Notes under the pieces: model-generated
Told to the model about the DNA's origin: nothing
The model's input: the letters and a program-made list of their open reading frames with translations, nothing else
Database searches by the model: none
Shown: piece by piece, positions 1 to 7,796 of the stretch
Layout: each line of letters begins with the position of its first letter
Numbering within the stretch: position 1 is the first letter of the stretch
From: Alterisphingorhabdus sp051668705
GTDB taxonomy: Bacteria > Pseudomonadota > Alphaproteobacteria > Sphingomonadales > Sphingomonadaceae
Length of the DNA stretch: 64,000 bases
NCBI RefSeq assembly: GCF_051668705.1
Contig: NZ_CP196351.1
Coordinates: forward strand, 2,232,001-2,296,000
Direction of reading: 5' to 3'
Translations under genes and position numbers: made by a program

Positions 1-538
1 CTTCCGCACTTAATGAAGGCTCACGGATCATGCCCGATAATATTTGCATACTCTCATCAAGCGTCTCGGCGCTCGCGCTGGGAATATCCAGTTTGTAAAC
101 CGTATGCGTTGCAGATGTTTCGGCATTGCTATCACTGCCAAAAGTGATGCCAAAACGTTGCCATATGCGTATTGCCTCGCCATCGGGAACATATTTTGAA
201 CCACGGAAGGTAAGATGCTCTAGCAAATGGGCAAAACCGCGCTCTTTATCTGTTTCCATCAAAGAACCAGCATCGACGCGGATACGGATAGTCACCTGTC
301 CCGGCGGCACACCGTTTTTGCGCACGGCATAGCGTACGCCGTTTTTCAACTCGCCAAAAGTCCAAGCCGGATCAACCGGGATATCACTGTTCTGATACAG
401 CCAAGGCAGCTGTTCATTATCCACATTCTCTGGCGGCGGCAGCGGGTTTTCACGCTGAGCAGAAGCCGGAATAGTCGTAAAAAGCGCTGCAATTGCCAGC
501 GATACAGAAATGGCTTTCGCCCGGTGGAATAATATCAT
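1..538 (-). CDS. M16 family zinc metalloprotease, N-terminal part (cut by window edge)
   Basis: Reading the minus strand from the ATG at 538 gives 179 residues that stay open to the window edge, so the gene continues beyond position 1. Residues 1-27 form a signal peptide ending in ASA before Gln, placing the enzyme in the periplasm or outer envelope. The inverted zinc-binding motif HLLEH is at residues 104-108 (His104 and His108 as metal ligands, Glu107 as catalytic base), and a downstream NAETSATHT stretch fits the substrate-binding part of the M16 fold. The family (pitrilysin/insulinase, often about 950 residues in sphingomonads) degrades peptides in a clamshell chamber. The gene is divergent from nfuA, with about 175 bases of promoter space between them. 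Family assignment is firm; exact substrate and full length cannot be seen. Confidence 0.9.
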   Translation of the reverse strand, partial: MILFHRAKAISVSLAIAALFTTIPASAQRENPLPPPENVDNEQLPWLYQNSDIPVDPAWTFGELKNGVRYAVRKNGVPPGQVTIRIRVDAGSLMETDKERGFAHLLEHLTFRGSKYVPDGEAIRIWQRFGITFGSDSNAETSATHTVYKLDIPSASAETLDESMQILSGMIREPSLSAE

Positions 539-714
539 GGCTAAACTATATGCAGCCCGTTCCTTGCTGGCCAGTGAATAATATACGGGAATTGCTCAAT
601 TTCTGTAATTTTCTCAAAGTTCAAAGCTAAATCAGCCTTCGAAACAGGTAAGCATGAAAAGGCCTGATATCATATAACAGCCTTACGCTTGAACTATGGG
701 GCAAAATATACCAC

Positions 715-1299
715 ATGCTGTTCATGTTTATAGAAACCGAAAAAACACCAAACCCAGCCACTCGCAAATTCTCACCCGGCCTCGCGATCATGCCTAATGG
801 TACGCGCGACTTTGCTACGCCAGAAGATGCTGAAGCCTCGCCATTGGCAGAAGCATTGTTTAACCTAGGTGACGTAACCGGCGTTTTCTTTGGTTCCGAC
901 TTTATTTCAGTAACCGCTGCTCCGGGTGTCGACTGGACGTTTCTCCAACCCGATGTCCTCTCAGTATTGCTCGATCATTTCTCGGCTGAAATGCCGCTCT
1001 TCCATGGTGGCAGTGCGGCAGAAATTGCCGTTCCTGCCGAAGACGACGCATTTCCTGAAAACCCAGAAGATGCCGATATTGTTGCGCAAATACGCGAATT
1101 GATTGACACAAGAGTGCGGCCAGCAGTTGCAAGCGATGGCGGAGATATTGTGTATCGCGGCTTTGATAAGGGCATCGTCTTTTTATCAATGCAGGGTGCA
1201 TGTGCAGGCTGTCCCTCGTCATCGGCGACATTGAAGCACGGCATTGAATCCCTCCTCAAACATTATGTGCCGGAAGTGAGCGAAGTACGCGCTGCATGA
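715..1299 (+). CDS. nfuA: NfuA-type iron-sulfur cluster carrier
   Basis: The 194-residue product has an Nfu N-terminal domain (about residues 5-90, with the typical ETEKTPNPAT opening) and a C-terminal NifU-like domain (about 120-190). The conserved CxxC is at Cys163 and Cys166 in the context GACAGCPSS; two such pairs from a homodimer hold a 4Fe-4S cluster that is handed to apo-proteins. Length fits the alphaproteobacterial Nfu family. An in-frame ATG at 724 (MFIETEKT) is an equally plausible start because no strong ribosome binding site decides between them. It is the first plus-strand gene of a series (nitroreductase, tsaB, rimI) and would support the iron-sulfur enzymes encoded nearby, such as MiaB and GltBD; that link is inference. 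Confidence 0.92.
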   Translation: MLFMFIETEKTPNPATRKFSPGLAIMPNGTRDFATPEDAEASPLAEALFNLGDVTGVFFGSDFISVTAAPGVDWTFLQPDVLSVLLDHFSAEMPLFHGGSAAEIAVPAEDDAFPENPEDADIVAQIRELIDTRVRPAVASDGGDIVYRGFDKGIVFLSMQGACAGCPSSSATLKHGIESLLKHYVPEVSEVRAA

Positions 1300-1424
1300 T
1301 GACCCATAGGCCCGCATAAAGGCGCCCTAGTAATGCAACAGGTCATAGTATTTATGGATTGATATGCTGATAGCCATTATCTGGTCAAAGTGACTCTATA
1401 AAGCATCAATAAGGAAGCATTCAC

Positions 1425-2018
1425 ATGAGAAAACCCTTATCAGACATCGCATTGGATCAACTGTTCCGCGATGCGCGAAGCTATAATGGCTATCTCGACA
1501 CGCCAGTGAGTGATGAACAACTAAATGCCATATGGGATTTGATGAAAATGGGCCCCACTTCGGCGAACATGCTCCCGGCGCGCTTAGTCTGGTGCACCAG
1601 TGACGCCGCCAAAAAGCGTCTGGCGACGCATGCTATGGATAGCAATGCGGATAAGATTATCGCTGCACCGGTATCTGTTATCATCGCTATGGATTATGAG
1701 TTTCACGAACATCTGCCAGAGCTTTTTCCGCATGCAGATGCAAAAAGCTGGTTCGAAGGAGATTTGGAAGGCCGCAAAACTGGAGCCATGCGCAACAGCT
1801 CATTACAGGGTGCCTATTTCATTATGGCGGCACGCGCCCTCGGCCTTGATACCGGTCCGATGTCCGGTTTTAATAATGAGACGCTGGACAAAGACTTTTT
1901 TGCCGATACGCCCAATATCAAGTCTAACTTTATCTCTACACTGGGTTATGGCGATGACAGCACAATTTTTGAGCGTAGTCCCCGTCCTGATTTTGCGCGT
2001 TTCAACACAATATTGTAA
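1425..2018 (+). CDS. RutE/HadB-type nitroreductase family flavoprotein (probable malonic semialdehyde reductase)
   Basis: The 197-residue protein matches the RutE branch of the nitroreductase family: an RSYNGY segment near residue 19, the MGPTSAN motif at 42-48 followed by PAR, and a C-terminal GYGDDS region that closes the FMN site. RutE reduces malonic semialdehyde, the toxic end product of the Rut pyrimidine-degradation route, to 3-hydroxypropionate using NAD(P)H. No other rut genes are in this window, so a general aldehyde- or nitro-reducing role is also possible. AAGGAAGC about 10 bases before the ATG is a good ribosome binding site. It sits 39 bases upstream of tsaB and may be cotranscribed with it. 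Family is clear; the physiological substrate is inferred from homology. Confidence 0.8.
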   Translation: MRKPLSDIALDQLFRDARSYNGYLDTPVSDEQLNAIWDLMKMGPTSANMLPARLVWCTSDAAKKRLATHAMDSNADKIIAAPVSVIIAMDYEFHEHLPELFPHADAKSWFEGDLEGRKTGAMRNSSLQGAYFIMAARALGLDTGPMSGFNNETLDKDFFADTPNIKSNFISTLGYGDDSTIFERSPRPDFARFNTIL

Positions 2019-2057
2019 CACCCAAACACCGCAGCAGCACCCAGCCAAGGATATAAT

Positions 2058-2720
2058 GTGTCGCGACTATTGGTAATCGATACAGCAACACAGGCCTGTT
2101 CAGTTGCGCTCTTTGATAATGGCCGGGCTATTGGCGGTGATTTTCGGCAATTGGGCCGCGGCCATGCTGAACATCTGGTGGGCATGATTGCCGCATTGCC
2201 TGACAAAGGTAAAGCAGAACATATTTTCGTCAATTGCGGCCCAGGAAGTTTTACTGGTATCAGGGTCGGACTTGCTGCCGCCAAGGCGCTGGCTCTGGCA
2301 TGGCAAGCAGATATATCAGGTTATAACGGCTTACAGCTTAGTGCTGTGATGGCTTTGGCAAGACTGGATAATCCTGAGGCCAATATCTTCATTGCTAATA
2401 GCGCAGGGCATGGCGAATTGTTCGGGCAATTGTTTAGCGCCAGCGCGCAGCCCCTATCGGATCTGCTCACTCTGGCACCTACAGACATGATGCGCGCGAT
2501 AAATATGCAAATAGTGGCGGGTACAGGCCTGGATCTGCTACCGGAAAGTGAAAATAGCATGGTAATTTACCCAGATGCGCAGAGCTTTCCCGCACATTCG
2601 TTGGGCAGTATGAACGCACTGGCCGCTGCGCCTGTATATGGCCGTGCACCGGATGCCGTACCTGCGGCACAATCTACACCCATGTCTTACACCGGCATAT
2701 CTGGTACCGGATCTGGATAA
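2058..2720 (+). CDS. tsaB: tRNA threonylcarbamoyladenosine biosynthesis protein TsaB
   Basis: TsaB is the scaffold partner of TsaD in the TsaBDE complex that installs threonylcarbamoyl on A37 of ANN-decoding tRNAs. The 220-residue product begins with an ASKHA-type phosphate-1 strand (LLVIDTATQACSVAL) and carries the TsaB hallmark GPGSFTGIRVG at residues 61-71. The start is GTG at 2058, preceded by AAGGATATAAT. The canonical ending (PVYGRAPDA) is followed by about 20 extra residues rich in Ser, Thr and Gly. The stop codon abuts the ATG of rimI, a tsaB-rimI coupling common in bacteria. tRNA-Thr(UGU), a substrate of this modification, lies in the same window at 18.4 kb. Identification is firm. 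Confidence 0.95.
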   Translation: MSRLLVIDTATQACSVALFDNGRAIGGDFRQLGRGHAEHLVGMIAALPDKGKAEHIFVNCGPGSFTGIRVGLAAAKALALAWQADISGYNGLQLSAVMALARLDNPEANIFIANSAGHGELFGQLFSASAQPLSDLLTLAPTDMMRAINMQIVAGTGLDLLPESENSMVIYPDAQSFPAHSLGSMNALAAAPVYGRAPDAVPAAQSTPMSYTGISGTGSG

Positions 2721-3242
2721 ATGCCCCAGACCGCTTCCACTAACGAATCATCACGGCAAGACGCTGTGCCCATCACCTTAAAAAAAGTGCCGATGGCGGA
2801 TGTCGAAGCGCAATTGGATGATGTTTTGGTAATAATGGGCCTGTCATTTGACAAACAATATGGTGAGGCATGGAATCGGGCTCAATTGGAATCCATGCTG
2901 ACCATGCCGCATACCCGGCTATGGACAGCCTATTCACATCATGATCGGCTTATCGGTTTTTCTGTTGTGCGCACCATCGCACAAGAAGCGGAAATCATGC
3001 TGATCGCTATAGCACCGGAATTTCAACGCCAATCAGCGGGTAATGAAATGCTAAAAACCATTACAGCACAAAGCAAAAATGACGGTGTTACACATATTTT
3101 CCTAGAAGTACGTGCAAATAATCATGCCTTACAATTCTATAAAAAAATCGGCTTCAAACAAATTGGATTACGTAAAGATTATTATAAAGGTAAAGAAAAT
3201 ATTCGTTACGATGCACTAACGTTAGCAAAAACAATCATGTGA
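2721..3242 (+). CDS. rimI: RimI-like GNAT N-acetyltransferase
   Basis: Position directly after tsaB and the C-terminal signature (LEVRANN at about 129-135, then FYKKIGFKQIGLRKDYY) identify a RimI-type enzyme, which acetylates the N-terminal alanine of ribosomal protein S18 and probably other proteins. It is 173 residues long, with a 20-30 residue N-terminal extension. One feature is odd: the acetyl-CoA pyrophosphate loop, normally QRRGxGxxLL, reads QRQSAGNEML at 102-111, so the first glycine of the motif is serine. The last 150 bases are markedly A+T rich and use many AAA, ATT and TAT codons compared with tsaB. The ATG follows the tsaB stop without a gap, implying translational coupling. Function is likely but activity is less certain because of the loop change. 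Confidence 0.85.
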   Translation: MPQTASTNESSRQDAVPITLKKVPMADVEAQLDDVLVIMGLSFDKQYGEAWNRAQLESMLTMPHTRLWTAYSHHDRLIGFSVVRTIAQEAEIMLIAIAPEFQRQSAGNEMLKTITAQSKNDGVTHIFLEVRANNHALQFYKKIGFKQIGLRKDYYKGKENIRYDALTLAKTIM

Positions 3243-3246
3243 TTTT

Positions 3247-3262
3247 TGCAATAGCTATTGCA
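3247..3262. promoter_or_regulatory. Perfect 16-bp palindrome upstream of mucR
   Basis: TGCAATAGCTATTGCA reads identically on both strands. It begins 4 bases after the rimI stop and lies about 90 bases before the mucR start. A second perfect stem, TCAGCA-caaa-TGCTGA, follows at 3292-3307. The first could be an operator dyad, perhaps for autoregulation as is common in the Ros/MucR family, or both could be leader hairpins. The sequence is certain; the role is inference. Confidence 0.45.
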
Positions 3263-3348
3263 CAATCTGATTGTTTTGGTTATCGGCTCGCTCAGCACAA
3301 ATGCTGAATCGATAATAATAACGTCCATAAAAGATGGAGTATGTCGCA

Positions 3349-3786
3349 ATGAATACTGATAATGAAATTTTGAATGAAACACTCATCACCCTAACATCCG
3401 ACATTGTCGCTGCTCATGTGAGCAATAACAGTGTTGCTGTTTCGGATTTGCCGGTACTTATTAGCAATGTGCATGGCGCACTGCACACATTGGCAAGTGA
3501 AACAGGCAATCCAAATGAGGAAGAAGTAAGACCGGAGCCTGCAGTTTCTGTTAGAGCGTCTATTAAGCCTGATTATATTGTCTGCTTGGAAGACGGCAAG
3601 AAACTCAAAATGCTCAAGCGGCATTTGATGACGCATTATGGCATGACACCTGATGACTATCGTCGTCGCTGGGATCTGCCTTCTGATTACCCTATGGTAG
3701 CCCCCAATTATGCGGAGCGCCGCCGTGAACTGGCTAAGAAAATCGGTCTAGGCCGCAAGCCGGGAACAGGCCGCAAGAAAAAATAG
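3349..3786 (+). CDS. MucR/Ros family zinc-finger transcriptional regulator
   Basis: The 145-residue protein is a MucR/Ros-type regulator, a family that binds A+T-rich target DNA and controls exopolysaccharide, motility and cell-cycle genes in alphaproteobacteria. The C-terminal half has the expected pattern: Cys79, Asp82, His92 and His96 as a Cys-Asp-His-His site, followed by RRWDLPSDYPMVAPNYA and the KKIGLGRK tail. Asp in place of the second Cys is known in this family. I chose the ATG at 3349 over the in-frame ATG at 3334 because GGAG at 3336-3339 is then correctly placed 9 bases upstream. The gene has its own leader with two palindromes and a strong terminator, so it appears to be a separate transcription unit between rimI and fur. 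Confidence 0.93.
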   Translation: MNTDNEILNETLITLTSDIVAAHVSNNSVAVSDLPVLISNVHGALHTLASETGNPNEEEVRPEPAVSVRASIKPDYIVCLEDGKKLKMLKRHLMTHYGMTPDDYRRRWDLPSDYPMVAPNYAERRRELAKKIGLGRKPGTGRKKK

Positions 3787-3822
3787 ACTGATCGCAAGGT
3801 CAATCTTATTGTTAAGAATCAG

Positions 3823-3863
3823 AAAGACCGTTGTCAGATTATATCTGTCGGCGGTCTTTTTTC
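3823..3863 (+). terminator. Rho-independent terminator after the mucR-type gene
   Basis: AAGACCG at 3824-3830 pairs with CGGTCTT at 3852-3858 and is followed by TTTTTT, 37 bases after the stop codon. The loop holds a further short inverted repeat (TTGTCAGA and TCTGTCGG). It is a convincing intrinsic terminator. Confidence 0.85.
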
Positions 3864-3958
3864 GTCATTTTCTGTCTAAGCCATGGTTTTTGTCCAAGTT
3901 TTTTATGGAAACACTCGGCAATATGCTTGACCATGCCTATTTGAAAGAGACAGACAAT

Positions 3959-3981
3959 ATATTGTGCGCTTCGCACAATAT
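3959..3981. promoter_or_regulatory. Perfect 10-bp-stem hairpin just upstream of fur
   Basis: ATATTGTGCG at 3959-3968 and CGCACAATAT at 3972-3981 are separated only by CTT. The element ends 20 bases before the fur ATG, in the leader or core promoter. It lacks a following T run, so it is not a normal terminator. It could be an operator dyad or a translational hairpin; it does not resemble the classical GATAATGAT-type Fur box. Confidence 0.5.
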
Positions 3982-4001
3982 CGGGTAGGGCCCTTAATCT
4001 T

Positions 4002-4424
4002 ATGAGACAGAAAATCGATCTTGAAGCTCTGTGCCAAGAGCGTGGTTTGCGGATCACGGATCAGCGCAGGGTTATTGCCAAAGTCTTGTCAGACAGTGAC
4101 GATCACCCCGATGTCGAGAAAGTGCATGAACGTGCTTCGGCCATTGATTCTGGCATTTCTATAGCAACTGTTTACCGCACCGTGCGGCTATTCGAAGAAG
4201 CCGGCATATTGGATCGCCATGACTTTGGCGATGGCCGCGCGCGATATGAGGCTGCACCTGAAGCCCATCATGACCATTTGATCGATGTGGAAACTGGTAA
4301 AGTCGTTGAGTTTGTCGACCCTGAACTTGAAGCTCTACAAAAAGAAATCGCTGAGAAACTGGGCTATAGGCTGGTTGATCACCGCATGGAATTATACGGC
4401 GTAGCCATTGACCGAGAAAATTAA
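4002..4424 (+). CDS. fur: Fur family transcriptional regulator
   Basis: The 140-residue product is a ferric uptake regulator family repressor. The N-terminal winged helix (residues 1-82) includes the recognition segment SIATVYRTVRLFEEAGI, and the dimerisation domain has the metal-site motif HHDH at 89-92, followed by DVETGKVVEF. There is no C-terminal CxxC zinc site, which is usual for alphaproteobacterial Fur/Mur proteins; in several of these bacteria the orthologue senses manganese, so Fur or Mur is possible. The gene is preceded by a hairpin at 3959-3981 and runs into the plsC-type gene, whose likely start overlaps the last 17 bases. Iron-dependent control of the plsC-miaB-phoH run is therefore conceivable but not shown. 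Confidence 0.93.
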   Translation: MRQKIDLEALCQERGLRITDQRRVIAKVLSDSDDHPDVEKVHERASAIDSGISIATVYRTVRLFEEAGILDRHDFGDGRARYEAAPEAHHDHLIDVETGKVVEFVDPELEALQKEIAEKLGYRLVDHRMELYGVAIDREN

Positions 4425-5313
4425 AACAGGCGAAGAGACGGTTTCGGGAGAGGAAACCGCTGACTATTCTGGCACGGTTCCGATAAAAGACATTCGTCTG
4501 CCCGCGCAAGAGCGTCCTTGGGATGCTCGGCCTATGTTTTATGAAAGCTGGGAAGGCGCAAATATTTTCGGCTATATGCGCTTTGCTTTACGCTGCCTAA
4601 CCATGGTTGCTGCGTTGATAATATGCGTTCCACTTTATTATATCTGGCGCATTTTGCGCCTGTCCAACCCATGGCCGCGGCTTTTCCTAAAAAGCTGTGC
4701 CTTTGCATGTGGTGCCCGCGTCAAAGTTAAAGGAACACCGATTAAGCGCGATGTTTTCTTTGTCGCCAACCACCTGTCATGGATCGATATCCCTATCATT
4801 GGCGGATATAATGGCAGCGGATTTGTGGCACAGGACGGTATTGCAAGCTGGCCCTTTATCGGCTGGTTGTGCAAATTGAACAATACCGTATTTGTCTCAC
4901 GCGCAGACCGCATGGGCATCGCCAAACAAATCAACCAATTGCGTGATGCACTGGCGGAGACATGGTCGATAACAATTTTTCCAGAAGGCACCACCACCAA
5001 CGGATCATTATTATTGCCATTTAAGGCACCATTGCTGGCCGTTCTCGACCCGCCGCCACCTGGAATCATGGTACAACCAATATTCCTGGATTTTGGCAAG
5101 GAAGCAGGCGAAATATCCTGGATAGGCGATGAAAATGCACCGGACAATGCGTGGCGAATTCTCACACGCCCAGGGAATTTTAAGGTAAAGCTACACTTTT
5201 TAGAGCCTTTTGATCCACGCGATTTTAATGGCCGCAAAGAAATAGCAGCAGAAGCACGGCGTCGCATCGCAGCAGCGCTTTCAGCTTCCCTAGGTGGCAA
5301 GCCGATTGTATAG
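4408..5313 (+). CDS. plsC: 1-acyl-sn-glycerol-3-phosphate acyltransferase (PlsC family)
   Basis: PlsC-type enzymes acylate lysophosphatidic acid at the inner membrane to make phosphatidic acid. The 301-residue product has a hydrophobic segment at about 60-80, the catalytic NHLSWID (HX4D type) at 121-127, and the FPEGTT substrate motif at 191-196. The longest reading uses TTG at 4408, inside the end of fur. The next in-frame ATG is at 4534, which removes 42 polar residues but keeps the membrane segment, so the start is uncertain. Only 8 bases separate it from miaB. The linkage plsC-miaB-phoH-ybeY-corC is conserved in alphaproteobacteria. The family is certain; acyl-chain or ornithine-lipid specificity cannot be told. 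Confidence 0.88.
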   Translation: MTEKIKTGEETVSGEETADYSGTVPIKDIRLPAQERPWDARPMFYESWEGANIFGYMRFALRCLTMVAALIICVPLYYIWRILRLSNPWPRLFLKSCAFACGARVKVKGTPIKRDVFFVANHLSWIDIPIIGGYNGSGFVAQDGIASWPFIGWLCKLNNTVFVSRADRMGIAKQINQLRDALAETWSITIFPEGTTTNGSLLLPFKAPLLAVLDPPPPGIMVQPIFLDFGKEAGEISWIGDENAPDNAWRILTRPGNFKVKLHFLEPFDPRDFNGRKEIAAEARRRIAAALSASLGGKPIV

Positions 5314-5321
5314 GGCTTGCT

Positions 5322-6734
5322 ATGACTAGAGATTCCAACACACCGCATGACAATACTCCCGCACCTAAACAGGCCAGCAGCGAGGCAAAATCAAAGGCTG
5401 AGCAAAGCTATTATGTGAAGTCCTTTGGCTGCCAGATGAACGTCTATGATGGCGAGCGCATGGCAGAGATGATGCAGGAACAAGGCATGCATGCCGCCGC
5501 ATCGCGGGAAGAGGCCGATCTGGTCATTCTCAACACATGCCATATCCGCGAAAAGGCGGCAGAAAAGGTCTATTCCGACATTGGCCGCTTGCGTCGCAAG
5601 GACGGGTCTACGCCAACAATTGCCGTGGCTGGCTGTGTTGCTCAGGCAGAAGGTGCCGAGATTGCTCGCCGCGCGCCAAGTGTCGATATTGTGGTCGGCC
5701 CGCAAGCCTATCATCGGCTGCCATCATTGCTGGAAGAAGCAAAGACCAAAACCAAGGCAACCGATTGCGCCATTGATACCGATATGCCGGCAAATTCAAA
5801 ATTTGATATTTTGCCAGACCGTCCGCGCCAGCCGCGGCCAACCGCATTCCTTACTGTTCAGGAAGGCTGTGACAAATTCTGTACCTATTGTGTGGTGCCT
5901 TATACGCGCGGCGCAGAAATTTCCCGCAGCTGGTCAGCCATTGTTGATGAGGCAAAAGCCTTGGTCGATGGCGGCGTAAAAGAGATCACTTTGCTGGGCC
6001 AGAATGTCAACGCATGGACTGGTGAAGATGATAAGGGTGTGATGCAAGGGCTGGACGGCCTGATCCGCGCACTTGATAGGATTAACGGGCTAGAGCGCAT
6101 CCGCTATACCACAAGCCATGCCAATGATATGACGCAAGGGTTGATTGACGCTCATGGTGAGGTCGCCAAGCTGATGCCCTATCTGCATCTGCCTGTACAG
6201 TCGGGCAGCAACCCTATCCTGCAAGCCATGAATCGCAATCATAGCGTCGAAAGCTATTTGGCAATTTTGGAAAAAGTACGCGCGGCACGCCCTGATATTG
6301 CTTTGTCGGGTGATTTCATTGTCGGTTTCCCGGGTGAGAGCGATGCCGATTTTGAGGCGACACTGGATGTTGTCCGTGCAGCCAATTATTCACAGGCGTT
6401 CAGTTTTAAATATAGCCCGCGCCCCGGCACACCAGCGGCGACCATGAAAGAACAGATTGCGCCTGAGATTATGGACGAGCGTTTGCAGCGTTTACAAGCA
6501 TTGTTGAATGAGCAGCAGTTCGCCTTTAACCGCGGGCTTAATGGCATAGACACCAACATATTGTTAGAGCGCAAAGGTAAGAAACCCGGTCAGTTTGTTG
6601 GCAAGACGCCCTGGCTGACATCGGTGCATGTTATCGCACAAAATGTTGGTATCGGCGATATGATCGATGTGCATATTGAAAGCGCTGGCCCCAATAGTCT
6701 GCAAGGCCGCGTGATCGAGAGGAAGGCCGCTTAA
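5322..6734 (+). CDS. miaB: tRNA-2-methylthio-N6-dimethylallyladenosine synthase MiaB
   Basis: MiaB is a radical SAM methylthiotransferase that converts i6A37 to ms2i6A37 in tRNAs reading UNN codons. The 470-residue protein shows all three regions: an N-terminal UPF0004 domain with Cys37 (GCQMN), Cys73 and Cys105 as ligands of the auxiliary 4Fe-4S cluster; a radical SAM core with Cys183, Cys187 and Cys190 in CDKFCTYC; and a C-terminal TRAM domain ending near 466. A polar 28-residue N-terminal extension precedes the catalytic part. The stop codon overlaps the phoH start (TAATG), indicating coupled translation. Identification as MiaB and not MtaB or RimO rests on the YVKSFGCQMN opening and the CVVPYTRG segment. 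Confidence 0.96.
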   Translation: MTRDSNTPHDNTPAPKQASSEAKSKAEQSYYVKSFGCQMNVYDGERMAEMMQEQGMHAAASREEADLVILNTCHIREKAAEKVYSDIGRLRRKDGSTPTIAVAGCVAQAEGAEIARRAPSVDIVVGPQAYHRLPSLLEEAKTKTKATDCAIDTDMPANSKFDILPDRPRQPRPTAFLTVQEGCDKFCTYCVVPYTRGAEISRSWSAIVDEAKALVDGGVKEITLLGQNVNAWTGEDDKGVMQGLDGLIRALDRINGLERIRYTTSHANDMTQGLIDAHGEVAKLMPYLHLPVQSGSNPILQAMNRNHSVESYLAILEKVRAARPDIALSGDFIVGFPGESDADFEATLDVVRAANYSQAFSFKYSPRPGTPAATMKEQIAPEIMDERLQRLQALLNEQQFAFNRGLNGIDTNILLERKGKKPGQFVGKTPWLTSVHVIAQNVGIGDMIDVHIESAGPNSLQGRVIERKAA

Positions 6735-7783
6735 TGGCGAAAAAACAGTCCCGTCAAGACGGTGGGCGCGAACCACATCCGGCCGATATGGCCATGGATC
6801 AGGAACGAGCACCGGTCAGTACCAGCCATTATGAAGATATTGCGTTCGATGACACCAATTTGCTGGGCGCTCTTTTTGGACAATTTGACCAGAATCTGGT
6901 GGCCATAGAAAACCGGCTGGGCGTCTATATTTCGGCGCGCGGCAACCAGTTGCGCATTGAAGGTGATTCTGAAATGGCGGGCCGTGCACGCGATGTGCTG
7001 TCTGGTCTTTATGACCGCCTTGCCAAAGGACAAGAGATTGATGCTGGCGCCGTAGAGGCTTTGATTTCCATGTCCAGTGAGCCAACTCTGGACGGTATTA
7101 TCCGCAAGGATATCAGCAAAGCGCCCAATGTCATGATCCGCACGCGCAAGAAAACAATCGTGCCGCGCTCTGCCAATCAGCTGCCCTATATGCAGGCACT
7201 CGCGCGTGATGATATTATCTTTGCGTTAGGTCCAGCAGGAACAGGCAAAACCTATCTGGCCGTTGCACAGGCCGTTTCGCAACTGATCAGCGGATCGGTG
7301 GACCGGCTGATATTATCACGTCCAGCGGTGGAAGCAGGCGAGCGCCTTGGCTTTCTGCCTGGCGACATGAAGGAGAAGGTCGATCCTTATCTGCGCCCGC
7401 TTTATGATGCGCTATATGATACTTTGCCAGCCGAGCAGGTTGAACGGCGGATCGCAAGTGGCGAGATTGAAATCGCTCCCCTCGCCTTTATGCGCGGACG
7501 TACTTTGGCCGACGCATTTGTGATTTTGGATGAAGCGCAAAACACAACGCAGGCGCAGATCAAAATGTTTTTGACCCGCTTTGGCATGAACAGCCGGATG
7601 GTCATTTGCGGCGACCCTAAACAGGTCGACCTGCCCGGCAATCAAATGTCGGGGCTGGCAGACGCTGTGGACAGGCTTGACGGTATTGAAGGCGTCAGCG
7701 CCATCCGTTTCAATTCCGGGGACGTGGTTCGCCATCCGATTGTTGGTAAGATTGTCGATGCCTATGAAGGCCCCGGCGCTTAA
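6734..7783 (+). CDS. PhoH-like ATPase
   Basis: The 349-residue protein has the PhoH domain: Walker A GPAGTGKT at 166-173, the RPAVEAGERLGFLPGD signature near 196-211, and Walker B with DEAQN at about 266-270. PhoH proteins are cytosolic P-loop ATPases related to superfamily 1 helicases; their position between miaB and ybeY in most bacteria points to RNA metabolism or ribosome maturation. The N-terminal 35 residues are polar and likely disordered, followed by a KH-like region at 45-100. The ATG overlaps the miaB stop. In this genome the expected next gene, ybeY, is separated by a minus-strand gene, so transcription into ybeY would have to cross it. Confidence 0.93.
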   Translation: MAKKQSRQDGGREPHPADMAMDQERAPVSTSHYEDIAFDDTNLLGALFGQFDQNLVAIENRLGVYISARGNQLRIEGDSEMAGRARDVLSGLYDRLAKGQEIDAGAVEALISMSSEPTLDGIIRKDISKAPNVMIRTRKKTIVPRSANQLPYMQALARDDIIFALGPAGTGKTYLAVAQAVSQLISGSVDRLILSRPAVEAGERLGFLPGDMKEKVDPYLRPLYDALYDTLPAEQVERRIASGEIEIAPLAFMRGRTLADAFVILDEAQNTTQAQIKMFLTRFGMNSRMVICGDPKQVDLPGNQMSGLADAVDRLDGIEGVSAIRFNSGDVVRHPIVGKIVDAYEGPGA

Positions 7784-7796
7784 AATATCGCAGCAC

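Noticed and set aside
126..532. Plus-strand ORFs inside the first 540 bases
   Set aside because: They are shadows of the M16 protease gene on the minus strand, which has a signal peptide and HLLEH motif.
2640..2760. Frameshift at the end of tsaB
   Set aside because: The canonical TsaB ending is in frame and the stop abuts the rimI ATG; the extra 20 residues are simply a short tail.
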